NCBI GenBank assembly: GCA_024734495.1
Contig: JALMQS010000681.1
Coordinates: forward strand, 9,623,576 to 9,687,575
Source: Forficula auricularia
Lineage: Eukaryota > Arthropoda > Insecta > Dermaptera > Forficulidae
Reading direction: 5' to 3'
Length of the DNA: 64,000 bases
Part shown: piece after piece, positions 27,201 to 36,200 of the stretch
Layout of the letters: each line of letters begins with the position of its first letter
Position numbering within the stretch: position 1 is the first letter of the stretch
Notes under the pieces: generated by a model
What the model was told of the DNA's origin: nothing
The model's input: only the letters and a program-made list of their open reading frames with translations
The model's database searches: none
Translations under genes and position numbers: made by a program

Positions 27201-30200
27201 GGTAATTTTTTGTGTTTGTTCAAAGTATTATATTAATATTATTGTTAATTACTCTTTATTTATTCATCATATATTTTATTCTCTTAATCATGAGTTTCTA
27301 CAATTGATTCACTCGCGAATCGAATGCAGATAATTTTAGTCAGATATTAAGTAATAATAATATCTGAATTTATATATTTCTCTGTAAGAAATAATGAATT
27401 TTTATGTGTACGTGTTTTTCTAATTAATATATTAAGGAATATATATTAAAGAGAGTTATTTTGCTGATGATGCTGGATCACACCTAGATGGATCATATCT
27501 TTTCATTCTTTTGCCCAGATTTAAGATTCAGCTGACCCCAATAGCCTCAACCAGCAGTGGTCTAGCGATATATATATATATCTTGTTTAAAAATGTCGTG
27601 GTCAAAAATAACTCTCTTTATTAATATTTATTCGCTTGATATATTAATTAGACAAATATTGTTTTATTCTCGTTCAACCAACTGTTTCATTTAACCTAAG
27701 AGTTAATAGTAGTTTTATTAGAAAACTATCAAAATAATTTTCCCCAAAGTTGTAGGCTATTAGATCATTTTATTAAGACTCGAAAAAGGTTAATATAGTT
27801 TACTTCATCAAAATCAGAGTATTTTTTGGGATAGACGAATTCAGACAAACATAATAAGAATATAATATAACCGGTAGATCGATCTTAGTTCGGTAATTTT
27901 ACTTTGCCATACATGGTCAAGTATTGTAATCGTGCATGAAAAAAGTGGCTTTTTTTCGAAATATCTCAAAAACGGCTGAAACTATTTTGATTAAAAAAAT
28001 TGAGCGAAACCATGGCATTTCGCTCTACAAAAAAGCTCTAATAAGTGAACATCGAAAAAATTATATTTTTCGAGATAATAATTGTTTTGTCAAAATGTCT
28101 GTTAGTTAGTCTGGTTGTCTGTTAGTTAGTCTGTCTGGTTGTCTGTTAGTTGGCCTGTCTGGTTGTCTGTTAGTTAGACTGTCTGGTTATCTGTTAGTTA
28201 GTCTGTCTGGTTGTCTGTTAGTTACTCTGTGCGTTACCAAATTTTTGTGGACGAGCTAGCTCAAAAACTAGAGTGAATATCGAAACCAAATTCCACACGT
28301 AGTTTTGGTCCATTGAGATTAAGAGCTGATTATATTTTGGTTCATATCGACCCAAAATTAAAGAGGGTGGAGGGGGTTAAAAATTAAAAATCTAGCCCGT
28401 TTGAGTAAACTCAACCAAATTTTGTATACATAATCAGTGGACCCCCAGAAGTCTAAAAATGCAAAAACTAACGGCCCAAAATGGGAGGGGAGTCAAAAAA
28501 TGAAAATCTTGGCCATTTGCCAAACTCAGCCAAATTTTGTATACATAATCAGTGGGACACCAGAAGTATAAAAATGCAAAAACTAACCCCCTCCTACATT
28601 ATTATAAATCATTTAGGGCCAGGTTGTATGTCAAGTGGATGGCCATATCAGAACACGTCAGCTTATTTATGTTAGTAAAAAGCGGTATATATTTAAATAT
28701 AATTTTTAATTATTGTTTATTTATTCAACCTTAGTTTATTTTGATTCTCACAACTGTTTTATTTTGATCACCTCCACTGTTTCATTTTTATTCACTCATC
28801 TGTTAATAATTAGTTTATCTAAAAACCTATCTAAATAATTTTCCCAAAGCTGAAACCTGGTTAGATTTTTTTCTCTTTCTCGAAAATGGTTATTAAAGTT
28901 TGTTTCATCAAAATCATTTGAGTCGCTTTCGAGTTAGATTGAAAACAAATACAAATATATATAATCATTGCTCGTTTAATAAGATTAGAAAGTTAGATAT
29001 GAAAGAATATGTCTTTAATCAAATCTGTTTTCTTTCAGGCACCAAATGATCGAGTTGAAATCGACTCAGATAATATCGAAACTCCTCCGGCTACTCGAAG
29101 AGTTCTCAACGTTCGTTCTTCAACCAAGGATTCTGATGAGCCCTCTTCACCAACTACTCCGACAATGCCCACAAGTAGTCCTTTGAGAAGAACTGCATCC
29201 GCCCGGGAACCATGCCGACGATTTGAGGCAGCTCAAGCCGCTCACGATGAAGAAATGATGGGAGATGGCCAATTCGATCGGTTTTCTGCAACGAGAAGAA
29301 CACGACGATATAAGAAAGAAGAAGTGGCCCCGACATCGGCAAATAGTTCTCCATCTGCTACCAGAGTGATGTCCCCTGAACTTGTTTCAGAAAAACAAGT
29401 TCTTCGTCCTGCTACTCTCCAGGTAAATCATCTTTAAAATTTAAAAAATTAAAAATATCCGATTCTTTCAGGGCACAAATTTCCAATAGAAAATTTATTT
29501 TGGACGATTTGATATCTTATTTGTTTTATATAATACAGCGGTTCTCAACCTATAGTAGCATCAGTGATACAAAATCAGGAGGTACTCGAAATTATATGAA
29601 ATTTAAAAAGTAGTATAAACAAAAGTCTCATCTTTTAATTATAAAGTTTCTACTCATCAGTGTCTATTAACATTCTAATTCTGAATAAATGTTCACGATG
29701 GAAGGGCCAACACAGCCCTTTAAGGGATGCACCTTTTTGGTGTAACTCCTTCTCTCATCATTTTCATTAAAAAAAAATAAAATAAAAAACATTTCTCCTC
29801 TTACAGAAGTTATAACATTTTTACCCTGGCTTTAAGAAAAACTATTTTCAAAGTGATAGGGCAGGTACTTGAAAATATATTGGTTGGACGGTACGCGGGA
29901 AAAAATTTGAGAACCGTTTATTTAATGCATTTCCATAAACGAAATTGTCCCTTGTTAGGGCCCGCATTTTTTCCCAAATATAAATTAATATCTCGGAAAA
30001 TATCATTTTTACCTTTTTTGTAGCCCGTGAAACATCCTATTCAATTTTTTTTTTTAAGAAACATTAAAGCCATTATTGAGAAATTTCAAAAACACTACAA
30101 AAGCTTCTAAAAAAACTTAAAAAAAAATCATCTGACTTCACTTTCTAATGAATTAGCCACGAAGTATAAATTTAAAGTTTCATAATTATTGGTTCAACGG

Positions 30201-33200
30201 TCTAGTATTTACACATGTGTATAAAAATCATTTTTTTTTGTATCTTAAAACGTAAAGATCTGTTAAAATTCGAATTTGTTCACGAATAGAGATTTCATTC
30301 TGCTAATATAATCACCAATTCTATGTGTTAGGTAAATGGAGATAAAATTCAACAATTTTTTAATAGTAATGATATTTTTCAGGTGCAATCATATCCAGTC
30401 ACCTCCCCGACTACAAAAGCTCCAGCAGCAGTCGCTCCTCTCAGTCCACTTAGTCCAGTAGATAAAGAAAATCGACTGAAAAAATGGCAAGAGCGACTAC
30501 GAAGAGGAAAATCTATGGAGGGTTCTGTGGACGAAGCTCTAGCTGATATTGCAACAGCAGGCCGGGAATTGCAGAGTCTCGCCCGGCGCGACAGAGTTCG
30601 CTCGTTAATTGAACCTCGGCAAGTAGAAGAGGCGAAAACATCACATCGAACAAATCAGTATTTCTCTTCAAAAACACGTCCAGAGCATGAACACGATGAA
30701 GGATTTGAAGAGACACAAAGTCTTGTATCGGAAACGCCGAGCCAAGGAGGTACTTCGTCAGAGGCAGAAAGGAGGCGTCCCATTCGAGTAAATAGAGCGG
30801 ATTCCAGTGGAAGCGGAGATACCAGCAGCAGCACAGCACCTCCAGCACCAACAGGAATTGCTTCCAGACACTCAGCTCCCGCAACACCTTCGGCAATGAA
30901 GCCAGGACTTAGAACAAGTCAAAGTGTTATCCCCAGAAGATCAGAGGGATCTGGTCTAGCAGGTGAGCATTCGAATATAAAAGACAAATGCTGATAGTAG
31001 AAGCGTTAAAATTTTTATAAAAAACTAAGAGAGATGGTTAACTAGGAAATCGGGTTATATACATTAAACAGCAAATAAAAACCGGACACTTGATAATTTT
31101 TTTTTCTGTTTTGATGAAATGAATTAAAATACATTTTCTCATAAAATAACCGAACTAAAATATATTGAATAATAATAGGCATAATTTAAAATGTTAACAC
31201 TTTCGATTAATTCATGGAAACTTAATATTATATCAAAAAAAAAAAAATGAATTTAATGAAAATCGATCATATATTCTTTGTCTTCGAAACTGTTCATACG
31301 TTCATCATATAAAAGCTCTTATACAAGACATTAAGAGACATTTTTTTAATTAAACATGTTTTTACTTTACCCTACAGGGTATGGTGAAGTATTGTAATCG
31401 TGCATGAAAAAAGTGGTTTTTTTCCTTATTTTTTTCAAAATATCTCAAAAACTGCTGAAACTATTTTGATTAAAAAAATGGAGCGAAACCATGGCATTTC
31501 GCTCTACAAAAAAGCCCTAATAAGTGAACATCGAAAAAATTATATTTTTCGAGAAAATAATTGTTTTGTCAAAATGTCTGTTAGTCTGTCTGGTTGGTTG
31601 GTTGTCTGTTAGTCTGTTAGTCTGTGCGTTACCAAATTTTTGTGAACGAGCTAGCTCAAAAACTAGTGTGAACATCAAAACCAAATTTCACACGTAGTTT
31701 TGGTCCATTGAGATTAAGAGCTCATTAGATTTTGGTACATATCGACCAAAAATTAAGGGGGTAGGAGGGGTATTAAAAATTAAAAATCTAGGCCGTTTGA
31801 GCAAACTCAACCAAATTTTGTATACAAAATCAGTGGGACCATAGAAGTCTAAAAATGCAAAAACTAACTGCCCAAAGGGGTAGTATAGGGTCAAAAAATG
31901 AAAATCTTGGCCATTTACCAAACTCAACCAAATTTTGTATACATAATCAGTGGGCCCCAGAAGTATAAAAATGCAAAAACTAACCCCCCCTACATGATTA
32001 TAAATAATTTTAGGGGCCAGGTTGTATGATAAAGTCAAGTGTATGGCCACATCAGAACACGTCAGCTTATTTTAATTTTAATAGATAGCTGTTAGAATTT
32101 TCTGTTTTTTAAAATTATATTTATTAAGTCAGAAAAAATAAAAATGCCATTTTAGCTTTAGAAATAATTTTTTTAAATACCTATCTATTCAAAATATGGA
32201 AATATTTTTTAATATTATATTTATTCATTTTATCTAAAAATTATCAAGGGTTCGGGTTTTTTCTGTTGAGTGGATTATGTTTACTATTCCCGAAGAGGTG
32301 AAACAACCACAACCATTCTGACATAATAAAAATAATCCATAACCCCTCTGACTTAGTAGTTGACCATCTCTCTTGATTTATTATAGGTGAGAATTCATTT
32401 TTACATGCTTACATTCAACTTCTAATTTATTTCTATCTATTTGAATAGAATTTTCTAATCGAATTTTCACTCTCTTCTATCAACTCAATTTTCTTTAAAT
32501 TTTGCACTCAAGCGTACATGTGATGAAGTTTATAAATTTTGCTGATATATAGCAATTTATTTTGATATCTATCTTAATTAATTCAATATTTAATCAATTT
32601 CAGAAATTAATAGATAAAAATATAATTAACATTGCGAATTTGATGCTTCGGTATTTCAGTTGTTTATCAAAAGAGGTCTATCTGCAGTAACCGCTTCGAT
32701 TGGACATTTTTAAAGAGGATCATCTCATTAGAATGCACAAAGTTTCGACACCTAATTTTGAAGTCGTTTTCAAGTACTTGTCAAATCTTGCATTAGACTA
32801 AGAACAATAAAGATCCCCTAGTGCTTTAGAATTAGATGTCAAAAAGCTGTGTATTTTGATGAAATAAAACAAATAAAAGTGCCTAATTTATGTGGATTTA
32901 GTCGAAACATCACTTTTGATAAATAATTAATTAACATTAACAGAAAATCTTACGGCTTATGAAATAAAATGTTTTTCTAAAGCCATACCTTGTATACTCT
33001 ATACTAAATAAAATAATGCCTTCAACAGAAATCCAAAGGCCATCAATTCTGATACGAATATCTCATCAAAAATTCTTATTCTAGATTATTTCAGCCCAAA
33101 CTCTCAAATTTATACCCATCAAATTTACAATTGATTAAAGTTTTGATAGAAGAAAAGTTTATTAGAACTTTTTGAAATAAATCACAGTAAGGACTGTTTA

Positions 33201-36200
33201 AAATATGCCACAGCCAATTGCCTAGAGACAGTCGCCGAAGTTCTCATAATTGAAAACGATAAAAGATAAAGTGATCTAATCTAAATAATTTATGACGTAT
33301 CTCGAATTTTTGTATAAATCTAATTTTTAATAACCTTAGACCTAATGAGTGAAAGGTCTCATATGTTTATAACTATGGTTTTATTTATTTATTTTCCTTA
33401 TAGTTTACATTTGATTATCTTTATTAATTTTTTTTTTTTCGTTTTACTCTTCTGTTTTTCTTTTCTTTTCTTATTTATTTATTTAATTTTCTTAATATAT
33501 TTTCGTATACCAGGAAAAGTTAGCATTCTCAGGAGACCTGGCTCCATAATTTCAGGTGGAAAACGCACCACTAGTGGATCTTCAATAGGAAGCGGAGGTG
33601 TCGAGAGATCCAATTCTCGAGCAAGTTTAAGGAGCTCAAGAAGTTCCCTCAATAGTGCAGCTTCGGTCAATACAGTGCGAAATGTGAAGCCTCTAACCCA
33701 TAAGGTAAAATAATAATATTCATATTATATTAATCAAATTTAGGGAACGCGGTGTTGGTTTATAGTGAAACATTGTTAAAATTAAATTAGGTTGAGTTGG
33801 TGGTGTTGTGCAAACACCACCAACTCCAACCTAATTTAATCATATTATATTATATGTTAAATCTTTTTCCCCTGGTTTAAATGAAATGACTCGGTGCCCC
33901 ACATCTTTTCCATTTAGCTATTTTTCATCGGCTGCATGTCGGGCTTAGCACGCAACCGATACTTTCCACAGAGAAAGCTTTCAACTTCCAACGTATAAAC
34001 ACCAGAAAGCACTATATTACAGTGCAAACCGGCTCTTGTAGAATCTTTCCAAAACAATACTGCATATTATATCTGACGTTCCGTTTCATAATCTTTCCAT
34101 TTCTCATGTAGATTCGGTCTGCATCTCTCATTTTCCATATGATATCAAATTTTTGCTCTCTCAGTTCATTCTTCTAATCTAAGTTTTCTATTTTATTTGC
34201 ACGAAATTGAAAGGAAAGGAGGAAAGAATCCATTAAATTACACCTTATTTGTATATGTGTTAATTTGTTCTTTCTTCACTACCCCTGGACTGTCTTCCAT
34301 TACTTTCAGTTAAGTTTTCTATTTTTCCCTTCTCAATTTCCAAGTTATTATCATTCATATTTTCCCCCTATATACATCGAAAGACTTATCAAGTATATAT
34401 TTTAATTTTCTCATATTTTTATTTTTATTCTTATCACAAACAAAATTATGCCCTCTTTCATTCCTGTACTCATCATAATTACAAAATTTACATAATATAT
34501 TTTCACTAATATTTCATTTTCTTGTTCTTTATACGTGAATAATTATTTGTATGTTAAATTTCTAGTAGTTCAAAAGTTTTTAAGTCACAAACTTTTCAGA
34601 CTTTTTTATTTTATAGGTACTGTATATAGATTATTTTTCATTTTCATAATTAGTCAAATTCGTTAATAATAGTCCTTAAATAAAAGCAACCATATTTTAT
34701 CTTTCTTTTATAAATAGATTAGTCAGCTATAATTCACATTCCTCATTTCAAAACAATTTCAAACTTAGCCCATTAATTCATTCTTTCATTAAAACAATTA
34801 GCAAATCCCAAACATAACAAGCAAAAATAGAAAAATCAGGGGTGACTAAACAAAAACACGATTTTTTTTCTGCTTTATTACAACACTTTCCTATACTTCA
34901 CATGGTAAAGTAAAAACCTAATCTTATAGGGTTTCGAATTAATGCACTTGCGCAGCACTCGGGGGGTATTGACCATGCGAACTTTGAAATTTCTGAGCAA
35001 AAATGTCGAGTGCGCCCGGGTGATGCGAGTGCAATAAATCGAATACGCCTTTAGATAAAAAAATTAAAATATATAGAGAGGGCTAATTTATCATTTGTTT
35101 TTGAAGGTCTCCCCTGTCGGCACTGAAAGTCGAAAGCTGCCTAGCCGCCGCTTATCGTTAACCTCGAACTCTTCTTCGCCAGTAAAGAGACCATTAGCCC
35201 CTGTCCAGCCCAAATCCACGACACGAGTCCCTGCTAGTCGGTCGAGCTCGAGTGGAAGCAGCATTGGACCCACCGTCCGCAGGCCCAAAGTTACTCACGG
35301 ACTTAGCACCAGCTTCAAGGTATTAACAAACCAATTAAAAATGTATGATATGATATAGTGTTTGATGGAGAATTGAATTCACTCAATAAGCAAAAAAAAA
35401 AAATAATTGAAAACTTTCAAGTAATTAAATTGAAAGTTTTTTGCCAAGAGTAGCAGAATTTTTATATATTGAAGGAGACAATAAAGAGTATGTCTTGCTG
35501 GAATTATAAATTTTATTTATTTATAACGAAACTATAGTCTCGTTATAAATAAATAAAATTTATAATTCCAGCAGAAGACACACTCTTTTATTGTCTCCCT
35601 CAACTTTCAAGTAAATTCAATACTACCACGCCAGCAGTACATACAAAGTAATATTTCAAAAGTTACTTAGATTTAACCGAGGGGTGAACCGCGACCTAAT
35701 ATCGTGTACACCTACTCCCACTTTTAAGTAGAAGACAATAGATGAAGGGGCATTATCTATTGAATTCCAAAATAATTCCACATAATTCCAAAGACGTGTA
35801 CACCTAATTTCAATTGCGGCTCACCACTCGGATTTAACTATCTGAATTATTAACTCTGATTAATAGAAAATCTTTAAAATTTAGCAAAAAAATAAAAATG
35901 GGATGTGTGTCTATTCTAGGAATAAGACACGATGTAAGTATAAACTTCGAAAGTTCATTTAGTTCAGATAATACTATTACAATGTGCTTGAACTTTTTAC
36001 CTTTGAAATCAAAGCAAAATTTTCAAACAATTTTTTCTTTGTACATTTGATAATTTCCTCATTTCAAATGGGAGAAAAAGAGACCAAGCAGCCCTCTGAC
36101 GTTACACCATTGATTCGACTTCAAAAAATAAATTATTTAATTCTTTTTAATAAATTTAGCTTATTTATTTATTTATAATTTTTACTTTTTTAATTATTAG

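Noticed and set aside
28098..28230. CRISPR-like regularly spaced repeats
   Set aside because: A simple CTGTTAGTTAGTCTG minisatellite within a eukaryotic transposon, with no unique spacers.
30513..30896. 127-residue minus-strand frame
   Set aside because: Antisense of formin exon v, which has clear splice sites and phase.
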